From positions 1,178,001-1,242,000 of the forward strand of contig NZ_JBHUIB010000001.1 in assembly GCF_042682785.1 (NCBI RefSeq): a stretch of 64,000 nucleotides of DNA, given 5' to 3'. The translations under genes were made by a program, and so were the position numbers. Source of the stretch: Thalassotalea_F euphylliae. GTDB lineage: Bacteria; Pseudomonadota; Gammaproteobacteria; Enterobacterales; Alteromonadaceae. Under the pieces are notes generated by a model. That model was given only the letters and a program-made list of their open reading frames with translations, was not told the DNA's origin and did not search any database. This document shows, piece after piece, positions 44,818-54,023 of this stretch. Each line of letters begins with the position of its first letter. Position 1 is the first letter of the stretch.

Positions 44818-45623
44818 TGCTTGCAGAATTACTCGATCAAATCATTGGCACCATTGCCACTACCGTCAAAGATGTATTGCCCATTGCTGCCATCATCTTC
44901 GGCTTTCAATTTGCGGTTATCAGAAAACCAGTACCTAACTTTGGCAAAGTCATTGCCGGGTTTGTCTGGGTGTTGATTGGTCTATCCTTGTTTTTGATTG
45001 GCCTTGAATTAGCCTTATTCCCGCTCGGTAAACTGATGGCTCAGCAATTAACTGATCCAGCATTCATCGCTGGCAAGGACGCGTTAAGCGCGGTTGCGGA
45101 TAGCATCGAACTCGACTGGCTAGACTATGGTTGGGTGTATTTATTCGCTTTTCTTATTGGCTTTAGTACCACAATTGCTGAACCCTCTTTGATAGCCGTC
45201 GCCATTAAAGCAAATGACGTGTCTGGTGGTTCCATTGGTATATGGGGACTGCGAATAGCGGTAGCTATTGGCGTTGCCATCGGTATTTCACTCGGCTGTT
45301 ATCGTATTGTCGTTGGCGACCCCATTCATTGGTATATCATCGCCGGCTACATTGTGGTTGTCATTCAAACCACGTTTGCCCCCAAATTGATTATTCCACT
45401 TGCCTATGATTCAGGCGGTGTAACCACATCAACCGTTACGGTGCCACTTGTTGCAGCACTTGGTTTAGGGTTGGCGGAAACGGTCCCCGGACGCAGCCCA
45501 TTGATTGATGGTTTTGGTTTGATCGCATTTGCTAGTTTGTTCCCGATTATGTCGGTGATGGCATATGCTCAATTATCTGAATGGCTTGCCAAAAAGAAAG
45601 GCTCGACCAGCATTGTTCGCTAA
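44817..45623 (+). CDS. DUF1538 membrane protein B (putative antiporter subunit)
   Basis: A 268-residue DUF1538 membrane protein. It repeats the two diagnostic segments of its partner: FLIGFSTTIAEPSLIAVAIKAND and YDSGGVTTSTVTVPLVAALGLGLA, with conserved acidic and Thr residues that suggest a transport site within the membrane. The tail ends in a basic, cytoplasmic-looking segment. The start overlaps the stop of gene A. It precedes a P-II-like gene by 9 nt, consistent with a regulated transporter complex. Confidence 0.8.
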   Translation: MLAELLDQIIGTIATTVKDVLPIAAIIFGFQFAVIRKPVPNFGKVIAGFVWVLIGLSLFLIGLELALFPLGKLMAQQLTDPAFIAGKDALSAVADSIELDWLDYGWVYLFAFLIGFSTTIAEPSLIAVAIKANDVSGGSIGIWGLRIAVAIGVAIGISLGCYRIVVGDPIHWYIIAGYIVVVIQTTFAPKLIIPLAYDSGGVTTSTVTVPLVAALGLGLAETVPGRSPLIDGFGLIAFASLFPIMSVMAYAQLSEWLAKKKGSTSIVR

Positions 45624-45632
45624 GGAAATTGT

Positions 45633-45983
45633 ATGCGTTTTAAAATGATTATCGTATTTGCTGAGGAGGCGATGACTGATGCGCTCATGGATGCAGCCCG
45701 CGAAGCAGGCGCAACTGGCGCAACAGTTATCAATCATGCACGTGGAGAGGGCCTAAAGCAGTCTACGACCTTCTTTGGGCTGACTTTAGAAACACAACGA
45801 GACGTGCTGCTTTTCCTCGTTGAACAACACCGAAGTCGTCATATCCTCGAAGAAATCGCCAGAGTAGGCAAATTTGACGAAGAACCAGGCACTGGGATTG
45901 CCTTCCAAATAGATGTTGAAGATGCTGTCGGTGTTAAACATCAAATCAGTGAACTTAGTGCAAGTGTGGAGAACGAACTGTGA
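45633..45983 (+). CDS. P-II-like regulatory protein
   Basis: A 116-residue P-II (GlnB/GlnK) fold protein: MRFKMIIVFAEEAMTDALMDAAREAGATGATVINHARGEG at the N-terminus matches the first beta-alpha-beta unit. The T-loop (QSTTFFGLTLETQRD) is short and lacks the uridylylated Tyr, so it is unlikely to be a nitrogen sensor. Later FDEEPGTGIAFQIDVEDAVGV matches the C-loop region. It may bind a nucleotide and gate the DUF1538 transporter. The start lies 9 nt after gene B. Confidence 0.8.
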   Translation: MRFKMIIVFAEEAMTDALMDAAREAGATGATVINHARGEGLKQSTTFFGLTLETQRDVLLFLVEQHRSRHILEEIARVGKFDEEPGTGIAFQIDVEDAVGVKHQISELSASVENEL

Positions 45984-46384
45984 ATGCAAAAACGCCGGTA
46001 AAAGTGAGTGAGGTGATGACCTCAAATTACGTCAAACTTGATGGTATGCAAACCATTAGGGAGGCGCTAGAAGCGATGCGTGCAAATGACGCACAAGTGG
46101 TGATTGTCAATAAACGCGATAAGCATGATGCGTACGGCATATTGTTATTGTCTGATATTGCCAAACAAGTACTCGCTAAAGACCGCTCAGTGGATAGGGT
46201 GAACATTTATGAGGTGATGTCGAAACCCGTCGTTTCCGTGCCACCTGAAATGGATGTTCGCTATGTCGCAAGACTGTTTGACAAGTTCGGGCTAAGCTCT
46301 GCACCGGTTATCGATTCAGAAGAGATTCTCGGTTTAGTAGGCTACCAAGAGTTGCTGTTAAAAGCCTTCGATCAATTCGAATAG
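45980..46384 (+). CDS. Two-CBS-domain protein
   Basis: A 134-residue cytoplasmic protein of two CBS motifs: KVSEVMTSNYVKLDGMQTIREALEAM (residues about 7-33) with VIVNKRDKHDAYGILLLSDIAKQ, and NIYEVMSKPVVSVPPEMDVRYVARLF (about 75-100) with SAPVIDSEEILGLVGYQELLLKAF. Such pairs bind adenosyl nucleotides. It starts at GTG 45980, overlapping the P-II-like stop by 4 bp, and is the last gene of the DUF1538 operon. It probably senses energy state for the transporter. Confidence 0.85.
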   Translation: MNAKTPVKVSEVMTSNYVKLDGMQTIREALEAMRANDAQVVIVNKRDKHDAYGILLLSDIAKQVLAKDRSVDRVNIYEVMSKPVVSVPPEMDVRYVARLFDKFGLSSAPVIDSEEILGLVGYQELLLKAFDQFE

Positions 46385-46412
46385 TTCGCTGAACGAATAA
46401 ACTAAGTTCGAT

Positions 46413-48224
46413 CTAACTTTGGTGCTCTTTAATGAGCGCCAAAAATGGTTTGCCATAGCGTGCCAATTTAGTATCACCAACACCGCTAACTCTCAACATC
46501 TCACGCTCTGTTTTTGGTTGCATTCGCGCTAGCTCTGAGAGTGTCGCATCATTAAACACGATAAATGGTGCAATATCCTCAGCATCCGCAATATCTTTTC
46601 TTAATGACCGTAATTTTGCGAATAATTGGCGATCGTATTTCGTCGTTGATGCTGATTTTTGCTTCCAGTAACTTGCTTGCTGTAGTCGTGGCGTTGCCAA
46701 CATCAAGACTTCTTCGCCTTTAAGCACTGGACGTGCTGCTTCCGTTAACTTTAAGCTAGATTTTTGCTCAATGTCTTGCTGAAGAAAGCCCAAATGAATC
46801 AATTGGCGAATGATAGCGTACCAGTAACTCGGGGACTTTCCTTTGCCAATACCAAAAGTAGAGACTTTTTCATGGCCATTCTTTTGAATATTAGGTGTTA
46901 TCTGTCCCAGCAAGACTTCCACCAAATACTGAATATCACCTTGCTGGTTGATACGGAAAACACAAGACAGCACTTGCTGCGCCACTAAGGTTGCGTCGAA
47001 TTCACTCGGTGGATCGAGACAGATATCACAATTACCGCAGCGAGATTTGGTATGCTCTGCAAAGTAATTCAAGACGACTTGGCGACGACAATTCTGCGCC
47101 TCAACAAACCCTGTTAATGCTTGAAAACGCTGTAGTTCAACTTCTGCGCGTTGCTCATCCTCGTGATCTTGGATGCGTTTTTTAATACGCTCGATATCGT
47201 CTTCATCACACAAAAACAATGCTTCGGCAGGCATACCATCACGACCTGCTCGGCCAATTTCCTGATAATAAGACTCGATTGTTCTTGGCGGCTCAAAATG
47301 GACAACGTAGCGCACATTAAGCTTGTTGATACCCAAACCAAACGCTACAGTCGCAATAACAACTTGAATGTTGTCCTTAGTAAAGCCGTCTTGCACATAA
47401 GCGCGAATCTCAGGCTCTAAACCGGCATGATAGGCCGCACAATTAATACCCGCTTCACCAAGGTATTTACTCAGTTTTTCAACTTGCCAACGGCTACTGC
47501 AATACACTATTCCACAATCGTCCTTCCGCTGCTTTATGTAGGACAGAATTTGCTTTTGCCCATTATATTTTTCAGCCAACGTGAAACGAATATTCGGTCT
47601 ATCGAAGCTATCTAAATGCACGTATGGATTGACCAGTCCAAGCTGCGTGAGAATATCTTTGCGTGTGGTGACATCAGCAGTTGCTGTTAATGCCATCACT
47701 GGAATATGTGGAAACTGGCGTTTTAAACAACTTAGCTGTGTATATGCCCGCCTAAAGTCATGACCCCATTGAGAGATACAGTGGGCTTCATCTATTGCGA
47801 ATAAACGAATGGGCAAGCCATGCAGGCCCTCTAAAAAGTAGCGTTGTGTCAATCGCTCTGGCGCAACATACAACAGCTTAATTTGACCCGCAGCCAGTTG
47901 TTGGAATATCTGGTTAACTTCAATTTGCGTCAAACTCGAATTGATAAATGCGGCTGAAATGCCTTGTCGTGTTAAGGCATCAACCTGATCTTTCATCAAT
48001 GAAATAAGCGGAGATACGACAATAGTGATGCCCTGCAGCATCAAGGCTGGTAATTGGTAGCACATTGACTTACCACCACCTGTTGGCATCAACACTAAGC
48101 AATCGCGGCCAGCCAACGCTTCCGAAATGATCGCTTCTTGGCCAGAGCGAAACGCATCGTAACCAAACGCATGTTTTAGCGTGGAATGTAATTCTGCCGA
48201 CGGTGGCACAGCAAGAGCGGACAA
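46413..48224 (-). CDS. recQ: ATP-dependent DNA helicase RecQ
   Basis: A 3'-5' DNA helicase for recombination repair, 603 residues from TTG 48224. That start is chosen because AGTAGG lies at a fair distance before it and the longer reading (to 48431) would overlap the divergent yigI gene and add a non-family N-terminus. Visible: Walker A LMPTGGGKSMCYQLP, DEAH in FAIDEAHCISQWGHDFR, helicase motif VI EIGRAGRDG, zinc-binding CGNCDICLDPP, and a C-terminal HRDC domain (LFAKLRSLRKDIADAEDIAPFIVFNDATL). GTG 48209 is an alternative start. Confidence 0.95.
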   Translation of the reverse strand: MSALAVPPSAELHSTLKHAFGYDAFRSGQEAIISEALAGRDCLVLMPTGGGKSMCYQLPALMLQGITIVVSPLISLMKDQVDALTRQGISAAFINSSLTQIEVNQIFQQLAAGQIKLLYVAPERLTQRYFLEGLHGLPIRLFAIDEAHCISQWGHDFRRAYTQLSCLKRQFPHIPVMALTATADVTTRKDILTQLGLVNPYVHLDSFDRPNIRFTLAEKYNGQKQILSYIKQRKDDCGIVYCSSRWQVEKLSKYLGEAGINCAAYHAGLEPEIRAYVQDGFTKDNIQVVIATVAFGLGINKLNVRYVVHFEPPRTIESYYQEIGRAGRDGMPAEALFLCDEDDIERIKKRIQDHEDEQRAEVELQRFQALTGFVEAQNCRRQVVLNYFAEHTKSRCGNCDICLDPPSEFDATLVAQQVLSCVFRINQQGDIQYLVEVLLGQITPNIQKNGHEKVSTFGIGKGKSPSYWYAIIRQLIHLGFLQQDIEQKSSLKLTEAARPVLKGEEVLMLATPRLQQASYWKQKSASTTKYDRQLFAKLRSLRKDIADAEDIAPFIVFNDATLSELARMQPKTEREMLRVSGVGDTKLARYGKPFLALIKEHQS

Positions 48225-48365
48225 AGAAGAAAACCTACTAGTATTATTCGTTTGGTATTTTATCCCAAGCCTACGTATTTCCCTAGTAGGCCTATTAAAA
48301 TATTTTTCATTTACTGATAGTCTACTATTGCCATACAGAAGACATCTGACCAGATAGAGATAAAT

Positions 48366-48821
48366 ATGGATAAACATCAACGATTTGCTTTGGTTGCCCA
48401 ATTGTGGAATCAAAATATGCCCTTTAATCAATTACTCGGTTTCGAGATTAGCCGCTTTGATGACGAGCGCTCAGAAATCAGTTTTTCTTGGCAGGACAAA
48501 TTAATCGGTAACCCAATGCAAAAAATCCTGCACGGAGGCGTTACTGCATCAGCATTGGATCTTGCCGGAGGTGTGGTAGCTGCGGCCAACATCATAGCCA
48601 ATATGGACGAGGTCAACCCTAAAACTATTCAAGAAAATATCTCTAAGCTAGGCACGATAGACCTGCGCACTGACTTTCTGCGACCAGGACGCGGCGAACA
48701 TTTTGTTGCCTCAGCACACATTATTCGCAGCGGTAGTAAAGTAGCGGTCGCTCGTATGGAGTTACATAACGAACTTGGCGATCACATTGCCTTTGGCACT
48801 GGCACCTACATGGTAGGCTAA
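48366..48821 (+). CDS. yigI: Thioesterase family protein YigI
   Basis: A 151-residue hotdog-fold thioesterase of the PaaI/YigI group. The catalytic-type segment is ILHGGVTASALDLAGGVVAA (residues 55-74) and SKLGTIDLRTDFLRPGRGEHFVA is typical. It is divergent from recQ and 65 nt upstream of rarD; in E. coli rarD, yigI, pldA and recQ are neighbours, so the order is conserved though pldA is absent. The acyl-CoA substrate is not predictable. Confidence 0.88.
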   Translation: MDKHQRFALVAQLWNQNMPFNQLLGFEISRFDDERSEISFSWQDKLIGNPMQKILHGGVTASALDLAGGVVAAANIIANMDEVNPKTIQENISKLGTIDLRTDFLRPGRGEHFVASAHIIRSGSKVAVARMELHNELGDHIAFGTGTYMVG

Positions 48822-48885
48822 TAGCTATTGCGCTTACGGACGTGTTAGAATTCGCGTCCTTTTAATCGGCTTTCCTTACCTTGCC

Positions 48886-49809
48886 ATGTCGACATCATCA
48901 TCGAACACCTCTAATGCCGGTATTTTCAATGCCGTTGCCGCCTACTTTATGTGGGGTTTGGCGCCCATCTATTTCAAACTGTTAGGTGATGTCGCTGCAG
49001 CAGAGATCATGATCCACCGTGTTGTTTGGGCATCATTGTTATTGTTGGTTATTGTCGTACTTATTAAAAAATGGCCGCAGTTTGTCGACATTATTACGTC
49101 GCCAAAAATCATGTTGCGATTATCCATCACAGCAGGTTTTTTGGGTGTTAACTGGTACATGTTTATTTGGGCAGTCAACAATGATTACTTACTAGACGCC
49201 AGCCTTGGCTACTACATAAACCCCTTGCTCAACGTTGCGCTTGGTATGATTTTTCTCGGAGAGCGACTACGCAAATGGCAGGCTTTTGCCGTTGGACTGG
49301 CCGTTGTGGGTGTCATGATTCAAGTGATTCTATTGGGCACCCTGCCAATAATTTCACTTGCTCTTGCCGGCACTTTTGGCGTTTATGGTTTGCTTAGAAA
49401 GAAGCTGCATGTCGACTCGTTTGTAGGCTTATTGGTTGAGTCACTTATGATGCTACCAATTGCACTGATTTATTGGCAGTTCTTTGTCGCCAGCCCGACA
49501 GGAAATATGTTTGAAAATAGCGCTTCATTAAATATTACGTTAATGATGGCGGGGGTTGTCACAACAGCACCATTACTTTGTTTTACGGCTGCCGCTAAAC
49601 GCCTGACACTCGCCGCATTGGGCTTTTTCCAGTATATCGGCCCAAGCTTAATGTTTTTGATTGCTACATTTGTTTATATGGAACCTCTGGTGCCAGCTAA
49701 GCTGGCGACCTTTGGCTTTATTTGGGCGGCGCTTGTTATTTTTAGCGTCGACTCAATTCGCGCAAGAAAGGCGCGAAAAGGGCAGGTTAATCAATCAGCC
49801 AAGACTTAA
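48886..49809 (+). CDS. rarD: EamA-family transporter RarD
   Basis: A 307-residue ten-helix EamA (DMT) permease. The opening AVAAYFMWGLAPIYFKLLGDVAAAEIMIHRVVWA and the central YYINPLLNVALGMIFLGERLRKWQ are RarD signatures. The substrate of RarD is uncertain (chloramphenicol sensitivity was the original phenotype). It follows yigI by 65 nt. Its stop overlaps that of the convergent REC-GGDEF gene by 4 bp. Confidence 0.93.
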   Translation: MSTSSSNTSNAGIFNAVAAYFMWGLAPIYFKLLGDVAAAEIMIHRVVWASLLLLVIVVLIKKWPQFVDIITSPKIMLRLSITAGFLGVNWYMFIWAVNNDYLLDASLGYYINPLLNVALGMIFLGERLRKWQAFAVGLAVVGVMIQVILLGTLPIISLALAGTFGVYGLLRKKLHVDSFVGLLVESLMMLPIALIYWQFFVASPTGNMFENSASLNITLMMAGVVTTAPLLCFTAAAKRLTLAALGFFQYIGPSLMFLIATFVYMEPLVPAKLATFGFIWAALVIFSVDSIRARKARKGQVNQSAKT

Positions 49810-51059
49810 TCGTCTTGGCCTGAGACACTCACTTGGTTACGGCCGTTTTCTTTTGCAGAATACAATGCCTGATCTGCTTCATTCATTTGAGCAGCTAAGG
49901 CGCCTTTACCATTAAAGACAACCCCGATACTGACAGTCATCGAAATTTGCTCCCCTTCATAAGGAATAACTGAGACTGAAATATCACGGCGCAAATCATC
50001 TAACCGACCGTATAATTGGTCTTCATCAACACCGGTCATCAAAATAGCAAACTCTTCACCGCCGAGTCGCGCCAGCATGGCGCCACTGAAGTGTTTGCGC
50101 ATGTAAAGCGCAACCACTTTTAATACATTGTCGCCCGCTTCATGGCCATAGTTATCATTAATTTTCTTAAAGTAATCAATGTCTAACATCGCTAAGCAAT
50201 AAGGCGTTCCGGCATTGATGTATTCTGGGATTTTCTTTTGCCCGAATTGTATGAACGCACGGCGATTAGGCAGGTCTGTTAGGTAGTCGGTATTTGCTGC
50301 ACGCTGGATTTGCGCAATGTTACTCAAGTTTTCGATATTTTGCGTTACACGACAGTAAAACTCTTCAGGACAGAAAGGTTTACGTAAGAAATCATCGGCA
50401 CCATTTTTAATAAAGCGTGCAGAATGGACTCCGTTTTCAGCACCTGAAATACCGATAACCGCTAATTTATCACGGTTGTAACGTTTGCGAATTTCGTTAG
50501 TCAACTCTATGCCGTCCATGTTTGGCATTTCCATATCAGTAATAACCATCTTGATATTTGAGTGTTGCTCTAACACCTCCAAAGCTCTTACACCATCATT
50601 TGCGCTGAATACTTTGAAGTTGCGTCGTTTTAACAACTCAACCACATGGTTTCTTGCCGCAGAGCTGTCATCAACCACTAACACGCCATTGTCGCTGTTG
50701 ATCAGCTGCCAATGAAGAATACGCTTCAAATAAAGGAACGCTTGGCTGTTTTCTTTGGGAATATAATCGACTACCGGCAACGATAAGATTTTCTGACGAG
50801 TTTTCTCGTCCATCTTGCCCGTCATAACGACACCTGGAATACCATGAGACAATACACATTCGATCGCCTCACCATTTGGCGCATCGGGCAATGCATAATC
50901 TATGGTTGCCGCGAAGAATGAAGCCCCACCTTGAAGAAGGCTCTCAACTTCCGCTAGGTTATAGGCAACGGTGACTTCAAACCCCAAAGCTTTACCAAGC
51001 TGTTCAATAACCTTGGCTATTGCTTTGCTGTCTTCAACTACTAATAGACGTTCCGCCAT
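49806..51059 (-). CDS. REC-REC-GGDEF response regulator
   Basis: A 417-residue cytoplasmic diguanylate cyclase with two receiver domains. REC1 (1-120) has the phosphate-accepting Asp in ATIDYALPDA and a Lys in DYIPKENS; REC2 (about 128-245) has VLVVDDSSAARNH, TDMEMPNMDG (Asp acceptor) and DDFLRKPF. GGDEF (260-417) has RLGGEEF intact but no RxxD site. Start ATG 51059 was chosen because AGGAG precedes it and the in-frame GTG 51065 is closer to the ribosome site. It lies between rarD and uvrD; the cognate histidine kinase is not nearby. Confidence 0.9.
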   Translation of the reverse strand: MAERLLVVEDSKAIAKVIEQLGKALGFEVTVAYNLAEVESLLQGGASFFAATIDYALPDAPNGEAIECVLSHGIPGVVMTGKMDEKTRQKILSLPVVDYIPKENSQAFLYLKRILHWQLINSDNGVLVVDDSSAARNHVVELLKRRNFKVFSANDGVRALEVLEQHSNIKMVITDMEMPNMDGIELTNEIRKRYNRDKLAVIGISGAENGVHSARFIKNGADDFLRKPFCPEEFYCRVTQNIENLSNIAQIQRAANTDYLTDLPNRRAFIQFGQKKIPEYINAGTPYCLAMLDIDYFKKINDNYGHEAGDNVLKVVALYMRKHFSGAMLARLGGEEFAILMTGVDEDQLYGRLDDLRRDISVSVIPYEGEQISMTVSIGVVFNGKGALAAQMNEADQALYSAKENGRNQVSVSGQDD

Positions 51060-51079
51060 CTGCACTCCTAACCTTTTAC

Positions 51080-53257
51080 TTAATCAAGTGCGGTAAGATT
51101 CGCATAGGCGACCACCAACCACTTAATTCCTACTTGTTCAAAATTGACTTGAATGCGGCTTTGCGCACCCGCGCCTTCGTAATTCAACACCACACCTTCG
51201 CCAAATTTTTGGTGAAGTACGCGTTGCCCAAGACTAAAACCTGAATTATCAAACGCCTCTGTAGTAAATGTAGACGAAAATCGGCCACTTGCCGCAGGTC
51301 TTGCCACTTGGCTTTGTAATCTGATGTCTTCTACACACTCTTGAGGCAGTTCTCGCAAGAAGCGACTCGGCTTATGGTATTTCTCTTGACCATATAATCG
51401 GCGGCTTTCGGCATGACATAAATATAATTTTTCCATGGCGCGGGTCATACCCACATAACAAAGCCGTCTTTCTTCTTCTAATCGCGAAATATCTTCCTGC
51501 GATTGTTGTGAAGGAAACATACCTTCTTCCAAGCCTGCAATAAAGACTAATGGAAATTCAAGCCCTTTTGCCGAATGCATTGTCATCAATTGTACAGCCG
51601 GCTCATATTCATCGGCCTGTGATTCGCCGGCCTCTAACGCCGCATGTGTCAAAAAGGCGGTAAGCTTAGTTTGTTCTTCTTCAAGCTCAGGCTCTAATTC
51701 AAACGTCTGGCATGCAGTGACAAGCTCGTTTAAGTTTTCAATACGTGCTTGCGCACGCTCGCCTTTTTCAGCTTGATACATGGCTTTTAGACCACTGTGA
51801 CCAATAACAAAATTGACTTGTTGATCGAGATCTAGATTACACGAATCATCTTCAAGCTGGTCAACCAAGTTCAGGAAGTTCGTTACCGCGTTGGCGCTAC
51901 GACCTTTCAGAGACTGCTCTTCCAGCATGTGTTTGCACGCTTGCCACAACGTCGTCTCTAATGATTTAGCGGCGTCACGAATAATGCCAACCGTTTGGTT
52001 ACCAATACCACGGGTCGGCGTATTGATAATGCGCTCAAACGCGGCATCATCATCACGATTATTAATCAAACGCATGTAAGCCAGTGCATCTTTGATTTCT
52101 TGACGTTCGAAGAAGCGCAAACCACCGTAAATTCGATAGGGCAACTGAGATTGTAATAGTGCTTCTTCCAGTAAGCGTGATTGGGCGTTGCTACGATATA
52201 GGATAGCGACATCATCTAGCGAACCGTTTTCTTCGCGCCAGCTATTGATTCGACCAGCAATAAACCGCGCTTCATCGATTTCGTTGAAGGCCGTATAAAC
52301 AGAAATTTTGTCGCCTTCAGCGTCCTGAGTCCACAGATCTTTACCCAAACGATTGTTATTATTAGCAATAAGCGTATTGGCTGCTTTGAGGATGTTGGCT
52401 GTAGAACGATAGTTTTGTTCTAGGCGAATGGTTTCAGCGCCCGCGTAATCAGACAAGAAACGTTGAATATTTTCAATTTTGGCACCACGCCAACCGTAAA
52501 TAGATTGGTCATCATCACCAACAATCATGACCTTGCTTTGTTGCTGTCCCAACAAAGTTAACCAAGCGTACTGAATCGAGTTGGTATCTTGAAATTCATC
52601 AACCAAAATGTGCTTGAAGCGCTGTTGGTAATGCTCAAGCAAGGCAGGGTTGTTTAGCCAAAGTTCGTGTGCACGTAATAAAAGTTCCGCAAAATCAACC
52701 AAACCAGCACGATCACAAGATTCCTGATAGCTTTGGTAAATGTTGATAAAGGTTTGCTCTGTTGGATCGTACCCAGCTTCAATATGTTTCGGCCTTAAGC
52801 CTTCATCTTTTTTACCATTGATGTACCATTGTGCCTGCTTCGCAGGCCACTTCTTTTCATCAAGGTTTAGCGCACGGATAGTACGTTTGACGAGTCTAAG
52901 TTGGTCGTCAGAGTCGAGCACCTGAAAACTTTGCGGTAAATTCGCTTCTTGAAAGTGCATACGCAGCAGTCGGTGGGCCAAGCCATGGAACGTGCCTATC
53001 CACATCCCAAACACATTGCCGCCTGTAGTCTCTTCAACACGCGCCTTCATTTCTGCTGCCGCTTTATTGGTGAAAGTCACGGCTAAAATGCTATGTGGAG
53101 AAGCTTGTTCGATGCGCATCAACCAGGCAATACGATGCACCAATACGCGAGTTTTGCCACTGCCAGCACCTGCCAATACCAACATATTTTGCAAAGGCGC
53201 AGCAACGGCATCACGTTGTTTGTCATTTAAACCGTCTAAAAGATCGGAAACGTCCAT
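51080..53257 (-). CDS. uvrD: DNA helicase II
   Basis: A 725-residue 3'-5' SF1 helicase for nucleotide excision and mismatch repair. Motifs visible: LAGAGSGKTRVLVHRIAW (Walker A), VDEFQDTN, QNYRSTANILKAAN, LMTMHSAKGLEFPLVFIAGLEEGMFPS, and the TMTRA segment. The C-terminal Tudor-like segment (GQRVLHQKFGEGVVLNYEG) is present. Start ATG 53257, just after an in-frame TTG. It follows yigB by 9 nt in the dapF transcript. Confidence 0.97.
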   Translation of the reverse strand: MDVSDLLDGLNDKQRDAVAAPLQNMLVLAGAGSGKTRVLVHRIAWLMRIEQASPHSILAVTFTNKAAAEMKARVEETTGGNVFGMWIGTFHGLAHRLLRMHFQEANLPQSFQVLDSDDQLRLVKRTIRALNLDEKKWPAKQAQWYINGKKDEGLRPKHIEAGYDPTEQTFINIYQSYQESCDRAGLVDFAELLLRAHELWLNNPALLEHYQQRFKHILVDEFQDTNSIQYAWLTLLGQQQSKVMIVGDDDQSIYGWRGAKIENIQRFLSDYAGAETIRLEQNYRSTANILKAANTLIANNNNRLGKDLWTQDAEGDKISVYTAFNEIDEARFIAGRINSWREENGSLDDVAILYRSNAQSRLLEEALLQSQLPYRIYGGLRFFERQEIKDALAYMRLINNRDDDAAFERIINTPTRGIGNQTVGIIRDAAKSLETTLWQACKHMLEEQSLKGRSANAVTNFLNLVDQLEDDSCNLDLDQQVNFVIGHSGLKAMYQAEKGERAQARIENLNELVTACQTFELEPELEEEQTKLTAFLTHAALEAGESQADEYEPAVQLMTMHSAKGLEFPLVFIAGLEEGMFPSQQSQEDISRLEEERRLCYVGMTRAMEKLYLCHAESRRLYGQEKYHKPSRFLRELPQECVEDIRLQSQVARPAASGRFSSTFTTEAFDNSGFSLGQRVLHQKFGEGVVLNYEGAGAQSRIQVNFEQVGIKWLVVAYANLTALD

Positions 53258-53266
53258 CAAGTACTC

Positions 53267-53986
53267 TTAAATAATATGTTCTAGCTGTTCTACAGCGGTT
53301 AATTCTATATGTGGCAACGTTTTTATCGGGCGCCCAACGTCATAACATGAAAGCCAGGCTGTCTGCATACCGGCTCGCAAGGCGCCAGTAATATCAGCGA
53401 AACCACAATCGCCTACGTGCAAGATATGCTTCAACGGAACATTAATGTTATTACTCGCTGCTTGAAACATATCAATGTGTGGCTTTTTGGCTAAGCCATT
53501 TCCTGCATGATAAATAGCGTCAAAATAGGACGTTAAACCTATTGCGTCAGTGTCTACATTGCCATTACTAATCGCAACGACGGGCATTTTAGTGCGCAAC
53601 TTTGCCAATAATGCCTTACTGCTCTCGGGCACGGTAAAGTCGCTTCGCTTTGCCATGAAGAAATCAAAAGCTTGTTGCGCCATCTGTTTTGCGCGAATGT
53701 TATCATGACACAAGGCAAAAATACCGCGTGTATATGTATCTAGGCGAAGTGCAGTAACATCATGTTTCAACTGGACATTATCGTTAATGGCGGCGTGTCG
53801 AAACGGTCGCCAAAAGTTACGATCAAAGGCAGCTGGTGGATTCGACAATAGCGGGCTTAAATGTTGCTTAAAGTACGCAAGCATAGCTTGCTCTGTAGCA
53901 ACCATCACAGGACGGTTGCTATATAAAGTGTCGTCTAAATCAAAGCTTATTGCTTTAATTTGACCAATGCGTCGATAAAACTTCAC
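53267..53986 (-). CDS. yigB: HAD-family hydrolase YigB
   Basis: A 239-residue haloacid-dehalogenase phosphatase. Motifs: FDLDDTLYSN (I, residues about 15-25), VVAISNGNVD (II), KKPHIDMFQ (III, Lys) and HVGDCGFADITGALRAGM (IV). In E. coli YigB acts on FMN and other phosphates. It precedes uvrD and normally follows xerC; here xerC is missing and the gene starts 37 nt after the DUF484 gene. Confidence 0.9.
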   Translation of the reverse strand: MKFYRRIGQIKAISFDLDDTLYSNRPVMVATEQAMLAYFKQHLSPLLSNPPAAFDRNFWRPFRHAAINDNVQLKHDVTALRLDTYTRGIFALCHDNIRAKQMAQQAFDFFMAKRSDFTVPESSKALLAKLRTKMPVVAISNGNVDTDAIGLTSYFDAIYHAGNGLAKKPHIDMFQAASNNINVPLKHILHVGDCGFADITGALRAGMQTAWLSCYDVGRPIKTLPHIELTAVEQLEHII

Positions 53987-54023
53987 TAAATTAGCTGGCT
54001 ACCTCTTCAGGGACGTGCGTTTG

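Noticed and set aside
48225..48431. Longer RecQ N-terminus
   Set aside because: It would overlap the yigI start on the other strand and adds a non-family hydrophobic segment; TTG 48224 fits better.
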